From Rutidosis leptorrhynchoides (Eukaryota > Streptophyta > Magnoliopsida > Asterales > Asteraceae), in the NCBI RefSeq assembly GCF_046630445.1, contig NC_092335.1, positions 2,912,001-2,976,000 of the forward strand: a stretch of 64,000 nucleotides of DNA. The letters run 5' to 3'. A program made the translations under genes and the position numbers. Shown here in pieces: positions 20,305 through 33,254 of this stretch. Positions within the stretch are counted from its first letter, which is position 1; every line of letters starts with the position of its first letter. The notes below the pieces were generated by a model. The model made no database searches. It was not told where the DNA came from and worked only from the letters and a program-made list of their open reading frames with translations.

Positions 20305-23300
20305 ATGGCACCGACTACTCGACACACCGTGAATATGAATGAAGAGGAATTCCGTACTTTTCTAGCTTCAAACATAGCCGCAGTACAGGCTGCGCTACAT
20401 ACCAACAATAACCTTGGATCTAGCAGTACAGGAAATCGTGTAGGATGCACCTACAAAGAATTCACTGCCTGCAAACCTTTGGAATTTGATGGAATCGAAG
20501 GACCGATCGGATTGAAACGGTGGACCGAGAAGGTCGAATCGGTGTTTGCCATAAGTAAGTGTACTGAAGAGGACAAAGTAAAGTATGCTACGCATACCTT
20601 CACAGGTTCTGTGTTAACATGGTGGAATACCTATCTAGAGCAAGTGGGACAAGACGATGCGTACGCACTACCGTGGTCAGCATTCAAGCACTTGATGAAC
20701 GAGAAGTACCGTCCCAGAACCGAGGTCAATAAGCTCAAGACAGAACTTAGAGGGTTACGAACCCAAGGATTTGATATTACCATGTACGAAAGACGATTCA
20801 CAGAATTGTGCCTATTGTGTCCGGGAGCATTCGAAGATGAGGAAGAGAAGATCGACGCGTTTGTGAAAGGATTACCAGAAAGAATCCAAGAAGATATATG
20901 TTCACACGAGCCCGCCTCCATACAACAGGCATGTAGAATGGCTCACAAACTCGTGAACCAAATTGAAGAAAGAATTAAAGAACAGACTGCTGAAGAGGCC
21001 AATGTGAAGCAAGTCAAAAGAAAGTGGGAGGAAAACGGTGATAAGAATCACCAATACAACAGCAACAGCAATTACAACAATAATCGCAACAATTATCCCA
21101 ACAATCGCAACATCAATCGCAACTACAACAAACGGCCCAACAACAACAACAACAACAACAGCAACTACAACAATCATCCCAACAACAATAATAACCGCAA
21201 CAACAACAACAATCAGAAGCAGCTATGCCAAAGGTGTGAAAAGAATCACTCGGGGTTCTGCACCAAATTTTGCAACAAGTGTAAAAGAAATGGTCATAGC
21301 GCGGCGAAGTGTGAGGTCTACGGACCAGGGGTTAATAGAACGAAAGGAACAAATGGTGTCGGAACGAGTAATGGCGGAGCAAGTAGTGTCGGAGCAAGTT
21401 ATGCCAATGTAGTTTGTTATAAATGTGGAAAACCGGGCCACATTATTAGAAATTGCCCGAACCAGGAGAACACGAATGGACAAGGCCGTGGAAGAGTTTT
21501 CAATATTAATGCGGCAGAGGCACAGGAAGACCCGGAGCTTGTTACGGGTACGTTTCTTATTGACAATAAATCTGCTTACGTTTTATTTGATTCGGGTGCG
21601 GATAGAAGCTATATGAGTAGAGATTTTTGTGCTAAATTAAGTTGTCCATTGACGCCTTTGGATAGTAAATTTTTACTCGAATTAGCAAATGGTAAATTAA
21701 TTTCAGCAGATAATATATGTCGGAATCGAGAAATTAAACTGGTTAGCGAAACATTTAAGATTGATTTGATACCAGTAGAGTTAGGGAGTTTTGATGTGAT
21801 AATCGGTATGGACTGGTTGAAAGAAGTGAAAGCGGAGATCGTTTGTTACAAAAATGCAATTCGCATTATACGAGAAAAAGGAAAACCCTTAATGGTGTAC
21901 GGAGAAAAGGGCAACACGAAGCTACATCTTATTAGTAATTTGAAAGCACAAAAACTAATAAGAAAAGGTTGCTATGCTGTTCTAGCACACATCGAGAAAG
22001 TACAAACTGAAGAAAAGAGCATCAATGATGTTCCCGTCGCAAAAGAATTTCCTGATGTATTTCCGAAAGAATTACCGGGATTACCCCCACATCGATCCGT
22101 TGAATTTCAAATAGATCTTGTACCAGGAGCTGCACCAATAGCTCGTGCTCCTTACAGACTCGCACCCAGCGAGATGAAAGAACTACAAAGCCAATTACAA
22201 GAACTTTTAGAGCATGGTTTCATTCGACCAAGCACATCACCGTGGGGAGCTCCTGTTTTGTTTGTCAAGAAGAAAGATGGTACATTCAGGTTGTGTATCG
22301 ACTACCGAGAGTTGAACAAACTTACCATCAAGAACTGCTACCCACTACCGAGAATCGATGACTTATTTGATCAACTACAAGGCTCGTCTGTTTATTCAAA
22401 GATTGACTTACGTTCCGGGTATCATCAAATGCGGGTGAAAGAAGATGATATTCCAAAGACTGCTTTCAGAACACGTTACGGTCATTACGAGTTTATGGTC
22501 ATGCCGTTTGGTTTAACTAATGCACCAGCTGTGTTCATGGACCTTATGAACCGAGTGTGTGGACCATACCTTGACAAGTTTGTCATTGTTTTCATTGATG
22601 ACATACTTATTTACTCAAAGAATGACCAAGAACACGGTGAACATTTGAGAAAGGTGTTAGAAGTATTGAGGAAGGAAGAATTGTACGCTAAGTTTTCAAA
22701 GTGTGCATTTTGGTTGGAAAAAGTTCAATTCCTCGGTCACATAGTGAACAAAGAAGGTATTAAGGTGGATCCGGCAAAGATAGAAACTGTTGAAAAGTGG
22801 GAAACCCCGAAAACTCCGAAACACATACGCCAGTTTTTAGGACTAGCTGGTTACTACAGAAGGTTCATCCAAGACTTTTCCAGAATAGCAAAACCCTTGA
22901 CTGCATTAACGCATAAAGGGAAGAAATTTGAATGGAATGATGAACAAGAGAAAGCGTTTCAGTTATTGAAGAAAAAGCTAACTACGGCACCTATATTGTC
23001 ATTGCCTGAAGGGAATGATGATTTTGTGATTTATTGTGATGCATCAAAGCAAGGTCTCGGTTGTGTATTAATGCAACGAACGAAGGTGATTGCTTATGCG
23101 TCTAGACAATTGAAGATTCACGAACAAAATTATACGACGCATGATTTGGAATTAGGCGCGGTTGTTTTTGCATTAAAGACTTGGAGGCACTACTTATATG
23201 GGGTCAAAAGTATTATATATACCGACCACAAAAGTCTTCAACACATATTTAATCAGAAACAACTGAATATGAGGCAGCGTAGGTGGATTGAATTATTGAA

Positions 23301-24876
23301 TGATTACGACTTTGAGATTCGTTACCACCCGGGGAAGGCAAATGTGGTAGCCGATGCCTTGAGCAGGAAGGACAGAGAACCCATTCGAGTAAAATCTATG
23401 AATATAATGATTCATAATAACCTTACTACTCAAATAAAGGAGGCGCAACAAGGAGTTTTAAAAGAGGGAAATTTAAAGGATGAAATACCCAAAGGATCGG
23501 AGAAGCATCTTAATATTCGGGAAGACGGAACCCGGTATAGGGCTGAAAGGATTTGGGTACCAAAATTTGGAGATATGAGAGAAATGGTACTTAGAGAAGC
23601 TCATAAAACCAGATACTCAATACATCCTGGAACGGGGAAGATGTACAAGGATCTCAAGAAACATTTTTGGTGGCCGGGTATGAAAGCCGATGTTGCTAAA
23701 TACGTAGGAGAATGTTTGACGTGTTCTAAGGTCAAAGCTGAGCATCAGAAACCATCAGGTCTACTTCAACAACCCGAAATCCCGGAATGGAAATGGGAAA
23801 ACATTACCATGGATTTCATCACTAAATTGCCAAGGACTGCAAGTGGTTTTGATACTATTTGGGTAATAGTTGATCGTCTCACCAAATCAGCACACTTCCT
23901 ACCAATAAGAGAAGATGACAAGATGGAGAAGTTAGCACGACTGTATTTGAAGGAAGTCGTCTCCAGACATGGAATACCAATCTCTATTATCTCTGATAGG
24001 GATGGCAGATTTATTTCAAGATTCTGGCAGACATTACAGCAAGCATTAGGAACTCGTCTAGACATGAGTACTGCCTATCATCCACAAACTGATGGGCAGA
24101 GCGAAAGGACGATACAAACGCTTGAAGACATGCTACGAGCATGTGTTATTGATTTCGGAAACAGTTGGGATCGACATCTACCGTTAGCAGAATTTTCCTA
24201 CAACAACAGCTACCATTCAAGCATTGAGATGGCGCCGTTTGAAGCACTTTATGGTAGAAAGTGCAGGTCTCCGATTTGTTGGAGTGAAGTGGGGGATAGA
24301 CAGATTACGGGTCCGGAGATTATACAAGAAACTACCGAGAAGATCATCCAAATTCAACAACGGTTGAAAACCGCCCAAAGTCGACAAAAGAGCTACGCTG
24401 ACATTAAAAGAAAAGATATAGAATTTGAAATTGGAGAGATGGTCATGCTTAAAGTTGCACCTTGGAAAGGCGTTGTTCGATTTAGTAAACGAGGGAAATT
24501 AAATCCAAGGTATATTGGACCATTCAAGATTATTGATCGTGTCGGACCAGTAGCTTACAGACTTGAGTTACCTCAACAACTCGCGGCTGTACATAACACT
24601 TTCCACGTCTCGAATTTGAAGAAATGTTTTGCCAAAGAAGATCTCACTATTCCGTTAGATGAAATCCAAATCAACGAAAAACTTCAATTCATCGAAGAAC
24701 CCGTCGAAATAATGGATCGTGAGGTTAAAAGACTTAAGCAAAACAAGATACCAATTGTTAAGGTTCGATGGAATGCTCGTAGAGGACCCGAGTTCACCTG
24801 GGAGCGTGAAGATCAGATGAAGAAGAAATACCCGCATCTATTTCCAGAAGATTCGTCAACACCTTCAACAGCTTAA
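20305..24876 (+). CDS. Intact Ty3/gypsy chromovirus gag-pol polyprotein
   Basis: One uninterrupted ORF of 1523 codons from MAPTTR; an in-frame ATG 12 codons earlier (20269) has no equivalent support. Order: gag capsid (about 1-230), an Asn-rich tract (about 250-305), three zinc-knuckle-like motifs (about 308-384; the last is [14 protein letters not shown]), protease LFDSGA (about 428), reverse transcriptase with FIDD at 22591-22602 (about 763-766), RNase H ([10 protein letters not shown], about 910), integrase HHCC zinc finger and D,D,E core ([16 protein letters not shown], about 1168-1266), a GPF motif (about 1405) and a C-terminal chromodomain-like segment ([16 protein letters not shown], about 1495). 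This order and the terminal chromodomain identify a plant chromovirus, Tekay/Del-like. All catalytic motifs are present, so it may be young; it could supply enzymes in trans to the pol-less elements nearby. Confidence 0.97.
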   Translation: MAPTTRHTVNMNEEEFRTFLASNIAAVQAALHTNNNLGSSSTGNRVGCTYKEFTACKPLEFDGIEGPIGLKRWTEKVESVFAISKCTEEDKVKYATHTFTGSVLTWWNTYLEQVGQDDAYALPWSAFKHLMNEKYRPRTEVNKLKTELRGLRTQGFDITMYERRFTELCLLCPGAFEDEEEKIDAFVKGLPERIQEDICSHEPASIQQACRMAHKLVNQIEERIKEQTAEEANVKQVKRKWEENGDKNHQYNSNSNYNNNRNNYPNNRNINRNYNKRPNNNNNNNSNYNNHPNNNNNRNNNNNQKQLCQRCEKNHSGFCTKFCNKCKRNGHSAAKCEVYGPGVNRTKGTNGVGTSNGGASSVGASYANVVCYKCGKPGHIIRNCPNQENTNGQGRGRVFNINAAEAQEDPELVTGTFLIDNKSAYVLFDSGADRSYMSRDFCAKLSCPLTPLDSKFLLELANGKLISADNICRNREIKLVSETFKIDLIPVELGSFDVIIGMDWLKEVKAEIVCYKNAIRIIREKGKPLMVYGEKGNTKLHLISNLKAQKLIRKGCYAVLAHIEKVQTEEKSINDVPVAKEFPDVFPKELPGLPPHRSVEFQIDLVPGAAPIARAPYRLAPSEMKELQSQLQELLEHGFIRPSTSPWGAPVLFVKKKDGTFRLCIDYRELNKLTIKNCYPLPRIDDLFDQLQGSSVYSKIDLRSGYHQMRVKEDDIPKTAFRTRYGHYEFMVMPFGLTNAPAVFMDLMNRVCGPYLDKFVIVFIDDILIYSKNDQEHGEHLRKVLEVLRKEELYAKFSKCAFWLEKVQFLGHIVNKEGIKVDPAKIETVEKWETPKTPKHIRQFLGLAGYYRRFIQDFSRIAKPLTALTHKGKKFEWNDEQEKAFQLLKKKLTTAPILSLPEGNDDFVIYCDASKQGLGCVLMQRTKVIAYASRQLKIHEQNYTTHDLELGAVVFALKTWRHYLYGVKSIIYTDHKSLQHIFNQKQLNMRQRRWIELLNDYDFEIRYHPGKANVVADALSRKDREPIRVKSMNIMIHNNLTTQIKEAQQGVLKEGNLKDEIPKGSEKHLNIREDGTRYRAERIWVPKFGDMREMVLREAHKTRYSIHPGTGKMYKDLKKHFWWPGMKADVAKYVGECLTCSKVKAEHQKPSGLLQQPEIPEWKWENITMDFITKLPRTASGFDTIWVIVDRLTKSAHFLPIREDDKMEKLARLYLKEVVSRHGIPISIISDRDGRFISRFWQTLQQALGTRLDMSTAYHPQTDGQSERTIQTLEDMLRACVIDFGNSWDRHLPLAEFSYNNSYHSSIEMAPFEALYGRKCRSPICWSEVGDRQITGPEIIQETTEKIIQIQQRLKTAQSRQKSYADIKRKDIEFEIGEMVMLKVAPWKGVVRFSKRGKLNPRYIGPFKIIDRVGPVAYRLELPQQLAAVHNTFHVSNLKKCFAKEDLTIPLDEIQINEKLQFIEEPVEIMDREVKRLKQNKIPIVKVRWNARRGPEFTWEREDQMKKKYPHLFPEDSSTPSTA

Positions 24877-24911
24877 AATTTCGGGACGAAATTTATTTAA
24901 CGGGTAGGTAC
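24877..24911 (+). promoter_or_regulatory. 3' polypurine-tract region of the chromovirus
   Basis: Just after the pol stop, AAATTTCGGGACGAAATTT forms an 8-bp-arm hairpin, then TTTAACGGGTAGGTAC abuts the LTR start at 24912. The same pair of motifs, in the appropriate orientation, borders the 3' LTRs of the three minus-strand elements (30891, 39490, 50179). Confidence 0.8.
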
Positions 24912-27900
24912 TGTAGTGACCCGAACTTTTCCATGTTTATATATATTAATTGAGATTGATATTTACATGATTAAATGTTTCCAACATGTTAAGCAATCAA
25001 ACTTGTTAAGACTTGATTAATTGAAATATGTTTCAAATAGACAATTGACCACCCAAGTTGACCGGTGATTCACGAACGTTAAAACTTGTAAAAACTATAC
25101 GATGACATATATATGGATATATATATAGTTAACATGATACTAGGATAAGTAAACATATCATTAAGTATATTAACAATGAACTACATATGTAAAAACAAGA
25201 CTACTAACTTAATGATTTTTAAACGAGACATATATGTAACGATTATCGTTGTAAAGACATTTAATGTATATATATCATATTAAGATATATTCATACATGA
25301 TAATATCATAATAATATAATAATTTAAAATCTCATTTGATATTATAAACATTGGTTTAACAACATTTAACAAGATCGTTAACCTAAAGGTTTCAAAACAA
25401 CACTTACATGTAACGACTAACGATGACTTAACGACTCAGTTAAAATGTATATACATGTAGTGTTTTAATATGTATTTATACACTTTTGAAAGACTTCAAT
25501 ACACTTATCAAAATACTTCTACTTAACAAAAATGCTTACAATTACATCCTCGTTCAGTTTCATCAACAATTCTACTCGTATGCACCCGTATTCGTACTCG
25601 TACAATACACAGATTTTAGATGTATGTACTATTGGTATATACACTCCAATGATCAGCTCTTAGCAGCCCATGTGAGTCACCTAACACATGTGAGAACCAT
25701 CATTTGGCAACTAGCATGAAATATCTCATAAAATTACAAAAATATGAGTAATCATTCATGACTTATTTACATGAAAACAAAATTACATATCCTTTATATC
25801 TAATCCATACACCAACGACCAAAAACACCTACAAACACTTTCATTCTTCAATTTTCTTCATCTAATTGATCTCTCTCAAGTTCTATCTTCAAGTTCTAAG
25901 TGTTCTTCATAAATTCCAAAAGTTCTAGTTTCATAAAATCAAGAATACTTTCAAGTTTGCTAGCTCACTTCCAATCTTGTAAGGTGATCATCCAATCTCA
26001 AGAAATCTTTGTTTCTTACAGTAGGTTATCATTCTAATACAAGGTAATAATCATATTCAAACTTTGGTTCAATTTCTATAACTATAACAATCTTATTTCA
26101 AGTGATGATCTTACTTGAACTTGTTTTCGTGTCATGATTCTGCTTCAAGAACTTCGAGCCATCCAAGGATCCATTGAAGCTAGATCCATTTTTCTCTTTT
26201 CCAGTAGGTTTATCCAAGGAACTTAAGGTAGTAATGATGTTCATAACATCATTCGATTCATACATATAAAGCTATCTTATTCGAAGGTTTAAACTTGTAA
26301 TCACTAGAACATAGTTTAGTTAATTCTAAACTTGTTCGCAAACAAAAGTTAATCCTTCTAACTTGACTTTTAAAATCAACTAAACACATGTTCTATATCT
26401 ATATGATATGCTAACTTAATGATTTAAAACCTGGAAACACGAAAAACACCGTAAAACCGGATTTACGCCGTCGTAGTAACACCGCGGGCTGTTTTGGGTT
26501 AGTTAATTAAAAACTATGATAAACTTTGATTTTAAAGTTGTTATTCTGAGAAAATGATTTTTATTATGAACATGAAACTATATCCAAAAATTATGATTAA
26601 ACTCAAAGTGGAAGTATGTTTTCTAAAATGGTCATCTAGACGTCGTTCTTTCGACTGAAATGACTACCTTTACAAAAACGACTTGTAACTTATTTTTCCG
26701 ACTATAAACCTATACTTTTCTGTTTAGATTCATAAAATAGAGTTCAATATGAAACCATAGCAATTTGATTCACTCAAAACGGATTTAAAATGAAGAAGTT
26801 ATGGGTAAAACAAGATTGGATAATTTTTCTCATTTTAGCTACGTGAAAATTGGTAACAAATCTATTCCAACCATAACTTAATCAACTTGTATTGTATATT
26901 ATGTAATCTTGAGATACCATAGACACGTATACAATGTTTCGACCTATCATGTCGACACATCTATATATATTTCGGAACAACCATAGACACTCTATATGTG
27001 AATGTTGGAGTTAGCTATACAGGGTTGAGGTTGATTCCAAAATATATATAGTTTGAGTTGTGATCAATACTGAGATACGTATACACTGGGTCGTGGATTG
27101 ATTCAAGATAATATTTATCGATTTATTTCTGTACATCTAACTGTGGACAACTAGTTGTAGGTTACTAACGAGGACAGCTGACTTAATAAACTTAAAACAT
27201 CAAAATATATTAAAAGTGTTGTAAATATATTTTGAACATACTTTGATATATATGTATATATTGTTATAGGTTCGTGAATCAACCAGTGGTCAAGTCTTAC
27301 TTCCCGACGAAGTAAAAATCTGTGAAAGTGAGTTATAGTCCCACTTTTAAAATCTAATATTTTTGGGATGAGAATACATGCAGGTTTTATAAATGATTTA
27401 CAAAATAGACACAAGTACGTGAAACTACATTCTATGGTTGAATTATCGAAATCAAATATGCCCCTTTTTATTAAGTCTGGTAATCTAAGAATTAGGGAAC
27501 AGACACCCTAATTGACGCGAACTCTAAAGATAGATCTATTGAGCCTAACAAACCCCATCCAAAGTACCAGATGCTTTAGTACTTCGAAATTTATATCATA
27601 TCTGAAGGGTGTCCCGGAATGATGGGGATATTCTTATATATGCATTCTTGTTAATGTCGGTTACCAGGTGTTCACCATATGAATGATTTTTATCTCTATG
27701 TATGGGATGTGTATTGAAATATGAAATCTTGTGGTCTATTGTTACGATTTGATATATATAGGTTAAACCTATAACTCACCAACATTTTTGTTAACGTTTA
27801 AAGCATGTTTATTCTCAGATGAATATTAAGAGCTTCCGCTGTTGCATACTAAAATAAGGACAAGATTTGGAGTCCATGTTTGTATGATATTGTGTAAAAA

Positions 27901-28162
27901 CTGCATTCAAGAAACTGATTTCGATGTAACATATTTGTATTGTAAACCATTATGTAATGGTCGTGTGTAAACAGGATATTTTAGATTATCATTATTTGAT
28001 AATCTACGTAAAGCTTTTTAAACCTTTATTTATGAAATAAAGGTTATGGTTTGTTTTAAAAATGAATGCAGTCTTTGAAAAATGTCTCATATAGAGGTCA
28101 AAACCTCGCAACGAAATCAATTAATATGGAACGTTTTTAATCAATAAGAACGGGACATTTCA
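24912..28162 (+). repeat. 3' LTR of the chromovirus (3251 bp)
   Basis: Same length and ends as the LTR at 9474 and very similar throughout, with scattered single-base differences (for example near 26770 and at the donor-like GT, here AT). It is followed by the target duplication CCTTT and MULE coding DNA. Confidence 0.95.
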
Positions 28163-28419
28163 CCTTTTGGGCGTCCAGGTGCACTTTTCTTTTGATTTGG
28201 GGGGTTTACGATTTCAAGATCTTGGGCCCTGGATCCGACCATTCGGATCGATGGGGCAAAGGAAGGATGTGTTCGGAATACGTATTTATATAAGTTTGAG
28301 ACAAGAACCAATGTGATACATAACATGTAACATCTTCCACTCCAAAGAGTCATGCTGCTGCAATAACATGTCCGCAAGGTATGCCTGATAATTTCCATTG
28401 CCCATATGGACAAGTTCTA
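28163..28419 (-). pseudogene. MULE transposase, SWIM-finger piece
   Basis: Minus-strand reading gives CPYGQWKLSGIPCGHVIAA, the C-x(n)-C-x-H SWIM zinc finger found after the catalytic core of MuDR transposases, then a tail ending in a GRPK motif that continues at 9473. An in-frame TGA (28350-28352) and at least one further frameshift (near 28200-28230) break it. It is bounded on the left by the chromovirus target duplication CCTTT and on the right by TTCTA (28415-28419). Confidence 0.85.
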
Positions 28420-30890
28420 TGTGACGATCGCTCCAAATCCATATGGACGAACACGTCATTCATTGATTTCATTGCGAGGTATTTGACCTCTATGTGATAC
28501 GTTTTGTAACATTGCATTCGTTTGAAAAGGTATTTCATAAATGAATATATAAATTCCAGGTTTTTTTACATCTGATGATTCCTACGTATAGACAATCACC
28601 ATTTAAATGGTTTACAATAATACATCTGTTGACAATACAGTCAAAATAAGATACATGGTAATGGTTTGATGAATGCAAGTTTCTTGTATATAGCATGTAT
28701 GACTCCAAGCACATAACTTGTATCACGTATGAGCAAACAGCGGAAGACTTCTAGAAACCTGAGAATAAACATGCTTCAAGTGTCAACACAAAGGTTGGTG
28801 AGTTCATAGTTTTAATATTACACATAATCCGTATATCAATGTGGATTACAAAAGTTCAGTTGTTTCATTCAAAACGTTTATCATTATGTTTTAAATAAAA
28901 GGTGGACCACAAGATTTCAGTTGTTTCATCCGAAACGTTTATCAATCGGTTCTACAAAATTGAGCACCCTGGTAACTAAACTTTAACGTTTATATAATTT
29001 GTACCCTCTGTATAATCATCTTAATAATACACGCAAACCAACGTGTACGCTTCTCAAATAGCATACGTCCGTTAAAAGGCTAGCGCTCTAGCTCGAACGG
29101 GGATGTCAAGCCCTATGGATCCATATACTACTACTCGCGCCCACCAGTTCTTATAACTGGCAGTTACTAGTTACCAAAGTTAAGGGATTTTCAGTTCAAA
29201 CTCAGTGTAGAATTTAGTATGTACTTGTATCCATTGCGTTTAAAATAAAGTGCATGTATTCTCAGCCCAAAAATATATTGCAAAAGCAATTAAAAAGGGA
29301 TCAATGAAACTCACGCATATAAATATTGTATATCGGTTAATAAAGCATTTGCATGTATTCGCAGTTAAAAATATATTTCAAAAGCATTTAATAAAGCAGT
29401 TGTAAAAATAGCGCATGTATTCTCAGTCCCAAAAATATAAAGAGTAAAAGGGAATCAAATGAACTCACTGTTTAATATTGATATACAATATTGCAGGAAA
29501 GCACGTAGACGCATCGGAGATGATAAACACGAGGTTTGATTCAGAAAAAAAATACCCCCGAACATTACCCATAACCTCCTTGGCAATAACCCATAATTTC
29601 CTTAGCTCTAGCTTGCTCGAAAACTCATTTTGAAAATTACTTGGACAGCACTCCGTCGTAATATTTGATGTACATTATTATTTTTGTATCGCAAAAATAA
29701 TAACACTAATAGTAAAAAAAATAATAAGATTAATAATAATCTTATTAATAATAATAATAATAATAATATAATTAATAAATAAAATAAATACGGAGTAATA
29801 TGTATGTGTGTGTTTTTTTCTTTCTTTCTTTACTCGGCAGAAAATGTTGCAATTTATAGAACCTGGCCTGAAATCTGGAGTCATGCGACTCGCATGGAAA
29901 TGGCCTTCTGGCCATGCGACTCGCATGAGGACCAGGGACAGCTCACATTGTTTTGGCTCCTAGCTTGTCGACATAATATAAAATAAATATAAATATATAA
30001 ATAATTAATATAATTATTTATATATTATATTTTATTCTTGTGCATAGTAGACTTGTAATTTTTGTTCCAATAAGTCGTACGTCATCACTCGACTTATGTC
30101 CCGGTTCCGGTTTCTCGAACGCATTTTCGTACGCTTAGAAAACTTGCATTTTACATTTCGTGACACGTACCTTTGTCAAAATATAGCCTTAAATTATCCC
30201 TTAATTATATCACTCAAAGTGTATCTTAAACTTTCGAGTGTTTTGGTCATTTACTTCTATAAATCATCGTCTCGCTATTTGTTAAAACACATTTTTATAA
30301 TAGTGTTTTACTGTAGCAAAGTTACTGTAGCAATTCACTGTAGCAATTCACAATTTCACTGTAGCAAATAGTGATTTTCGAAAACACTGTAGCATTTTGA
30401 GTAATGTGGCAATTTGAAAACACTGTAACAAATTAGTGTTTAACTGGTTCATCTTAAACGCTTTAGTTAACTTAACTAAATATCAATTGAATCAATAAAC
30501 GAATGTTACTATCGTTTATTATATATATGTATATATCTTTTTAATATACATAAATCAGTTTTTAAATACACATTGGAAGTTATTTATAAATAAATTTTAA
30601 TAATAAATATTTCAACTTATCATATACATTCGAATAGATATTTAAACCAATAAGTTTAATGTACGGTATCAAACAATTAATACATTGTTACCTTTTCATG
30701 TTATAGTATATATGTATCTATTTACATATAATTGTTCGCGAATCGTCGAAAACAACCGAAGGGTATTTAAATATATAAAAGTAATTCAAAAATTTTGAGA
30801 TTCAGTTTTACAGACTTTGCTTATCGTGTCGGAAATGTTAATCATACAAAGATTAAGTTTAAATTTAGTCGAAATTTCTGGGTCATCACA
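28420..30890 (-). repeat. 3' LTR of non-autonomous element 1 (2471 bp)
   Basis: On the minus strand it runs TGTGATGACCC to CGTCACA. It contains an (AAT)n run (about 29690-29790), two copies of CATGCGACTCGCATG (29882 and 29913), and a cluster of ACTGTAGCAA repeats (about 30310-30430). A ~280-bp stretch (about 30060-30340) is absent from the other LTR. No gene. Confidence 0.9.
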
Positions 30891-30926
30891 GTACCTACCT
30901 GTTAAAGAAATTTCGTCCCGAAATTT
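30891..30926 (-). promoter_or_regulatory. Polypurine-tract region of element 1
   Basis: On the minus strand: AAATTTCGGGACGAAATTT hairpin, then TTTAACAGGTAGGTAC immediately before the LTR. One base differs from the chromovirus version. Confidence 0.75.
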
Positions 30927-31244
30927 GAGTGAGGTCGTCATGGCTAACAATAAAAATGTTTTCATGACGAATATGAGTTGATAAATAGAATTTTATTACC
31001 GTTGAGTAATATGGATAAAACAATCCAATTACTCAGAGCTTATAAGAGAAGTTATCGTAATTGAGTGAAATGGAGAATAGAGATGCGTCTTATCTCTTGA
31101 TGTAGTAACGATTGATTTCCGGAATTTAAGGAATAGAAAATCTTCATTATCTAAATAAGATTTGATTCTTCGGGAATTAAGGAAATTATGATTTCCTTTG
31201 ATTAAATGCGTAATCTACCTCGATTGCTATGTCTGATATTTCGC

Positions 31245-31250
31245 TATAAA
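31245..31250 (+). promoter_or_regulatory. TATA-like box upstream of the antisense ORF, element 1
   Basis: TATAAA in the context CTATAAATT, 76 bp before the antisense ATG and followed by a pyrimidine-rich leader. Equivalent boxes lie at 39844 and 50570 in the sister elements. Confidence 0.5.
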
Positions 31251-31325
31251 TTGACCTCTTCCGTTTCATTTATTTTCACCACTTCTACTTTCTTTCCCAA
31301 TTAATACATTCAAAAGATTGTGAAA

Positions 31326-31499
31326 ATGTTTAATCCAGTTCTGGTTCTTGACCTAATATTGACGTTTGCCACACTCATCCTTCTTTTCCAGCTCCCACCA
31401 GAAGAATCTATTTATTTCTATTATGCTCTAGGGATAGTTGTATTTATCATTCTCCCGTGTCTTTATATTGCTATACGCATTGATATACACGGTTTGTAA
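31326..31499 (+). CDS. Antisense 57-codon ORF, two-helix membrane protein, element 1
   Basis: Runs opposite to the element, about 435 bp inside the 3' LTR. The product starts MFNPVLVLDLILTF, has a hydrophobic helix (about 5-22), a short loop with PPEES (about 24-28), a second helix (about 34-50, with ILPCLYIAI) and a short tail. A gap-free homologue of the same 57 codons lies at 39933-40106, sharing NP/HPVL, LTF, PEESIYFYY and ILPCLYIAI; many differences are third-base or conservative. A third, frame-broken copy is at 50644. Each has a TATA-like box and CT-rich leader. I do not recognise the family; a captured host gene or an element-specific membrane peptide are both possible. Too short to be certain it is translated. 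Confidence 0.5.
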   Translation: MFNPVLVLDLILTFATLILLFQLPPEESIYFYYALGIVVFIILPCLYIAIRIDIHGL

Positions 31500-33239
31500 A
31501 TTTATGTGTTTTTATCTGGCTTTTATTTTCCATTATATTTCGGAGCTTCATGCTTTCGTTTTCTCTTCCCGACCTTAAGTCAAGCGGATACTGGTCCAGA
31601 ATTCGTAGCTATACATTTCAGAATGAACATAGTTAATGTTCTAAGAAGGTAATCGTAATGGCACGATCTTGATTTGTCAAATTACCAGAATATCCGGAAA
31701 AGACCGAATCATCAAGAAAATATTTTCTTGATATGTTTAGAGGTTAAATAGAATAAAAGAGTTATGTAACATGGTTCATTATGAGGGTGGGATCTGTGAA
31801 CCTTTATCACGTTCCATTAGAAACTCAGCATGACTTACTGTAATATAATCACGTTGATCAAGTGTCATTATATTATACTAACTCATGCTTCAGTTCCCAA
31901 CACTACTTCAAAAACATCCATTTTTCAAAATTTTCAGAAATTAGAAACTAAAATAGTTTCTTTTATGATGTAACACAGATAGCGTGAAGAGATAAATAAT
32001 TTCGGATGATAATAGTTATGAAGATATCTTCAGAAATATCGAAGATATTTATAATGAAAGATATGATAATATCTTAGAATTTCTAATATCGAAGGATGAT
32101 GAAGAATATTGTCCGTAGGGGTTTAGTATCAGGAGCAAGGTATTCGTTAATGACTTCAGCAGATACTGAATCATTTGTATTCTTTGAAGGCAGGTTTAGT
32201 CTTTGTGATTTATCCACAACCCTCCTTCATACTTTGCTCAATCCGTTTTCCAGTTTCAAACCTTCTCTTTTTCTCAACTTTACCACCATATTATTCTTTA
32301 TCATCAAACTTTTGACTGTTAAGGTCGTTTACAGTTTTTGCTGCTTCATCAGCATTGTTCCAATTTCAGAGAACTAGTTTCATAGTTTGGGGTGTTTTTC
32401 AAAAACTTCACATTCGAAGTATGTAATTCGAGGAGGTAGACGTTATATGTACACATATAACTGTTGGCGTAGACGTGCTGCAAGATTTCAAAATACTGAT
32501 TGCAAATTCCCGATAGTTGGAATGGCAACTATTGTTACAAGATGTGGATGAGTACATGATAGGGTTTCAATGTATATATAGTGATTTCCGGAGAGTTTCA
32601 AATAGCAGAGTGACGGAGTCGCTGGTACATTTACTGCTAATATGGTGGAACATAAAAGGTTCCCCAGTAACAAAAACGTATATGCCAAAGTTATAAGTCT
32701 GAAAGGTCGTCGTTGACTAGTTGAATGGGTGATAATACTGGATACTTTTTAAAAAGGAATTGCAAGGTTACTTTCAGTAATAATAATGCCGAAGGATTTA
32801 TCACAGATACGTGTTAAAGTTTTACTTAGGTTTCGAGAGCTTTCCAGATATATGATTATAAGTACAAATCTTTCTTCTCGTAGATATCGTGTAGTTGGTT
32901 TGTCTTCTCGTTTGTTCATTAGTTGAAGTGTTTCCAAGAATTTCGATGGGTTTGAACGCAAAATATAATCATATGATGTTCTAGTACTGTTCTGAATTCA
33001 AAGCATGGGTTTCGAAGCATGGTTTTGAAAGATGTAGGAATCTAAGAGTGATGTTTTTCGTTTAATCTTGACTTGGATTCTGATCTATCGAAATTAGAAT
33101 ATTAAATTGAATGAAAATGGTTATTCTGCGATGAACAGATACGTATATCTATAGGTTTGAGCAGTATAGTTAATGATTGCTGAATCAGAATTGAAGAATG
33201 TATAGTGTAACATATTAATGTGGAATTTATATATTTCTA
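31500..33239. other. Internal region of element 1 downstream of the antisense ORF
   Basis: No intact gene. On the minus strand about 32100-32330 encodes a degenerate stretch (VDKSQRLNLPSKN, then SAEV, EYLAP) recognisable in the other two elements, which marks an old sense-strand coding module. The rest is noncoding as far as I can see. Confidence 0.4.
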
Positions 33240-33254
33240 GGGTATTACCTACCC
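33240..33254 (-). promoter_or_regulatory. Internal polypurine-like palindrome, element 1
   Basis: On the minus strand GGGTAGGTAATACCC, preceded by TTAAT, placed between the gag-like ORF and the rest of the element, as in the chromovirus (14558). Confidence 0.5.

Larger units (their letters stand above)
9474..28162 (+). mobile_element. Ty3/gypsy chromovirus (Tekay-like) with three LTRs, composite of two copies
   Basis: The outer LTRs (9474-12724 and 24912-28162) are both 3251 bp and are flanked by the same 5-bp target duplication CCTTT (9469-9473, 28163-28167), so they are the ends of one insertion. Between them lie a primer site, acidic ORF, F-box ORF and the first part of gag (copy A), then a third LTR at 15361, a second acidic ORF, a second F-box ORF and a full gag-pol (copy B), then the right LTR. 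There is no fourth LTR and no remainder of copy A's gag after copy B. The simplest history is that B inserted into A's gag at CTCGT, then recombination between the two pol copies deleted the intervening DNA. Confidence 0.85.

Noticed and set aside
20902..21177. Valine-rich minus ORF and Thr/Ile-rich plus ORF (21038-21412)
   Set aside because: They are alternate-frame readings of the Asn-rich AAC repeats within gag.
28350..28538. 62-codon minus ORF joining LTR sequence to the SWIM finger (DLERSSHRTCPYG)
   Set aside because: The apparent continuity is chance: the LTR boundary and TTCTA duplication lie at 28419/28420 and the true upstream piece is at 36690.
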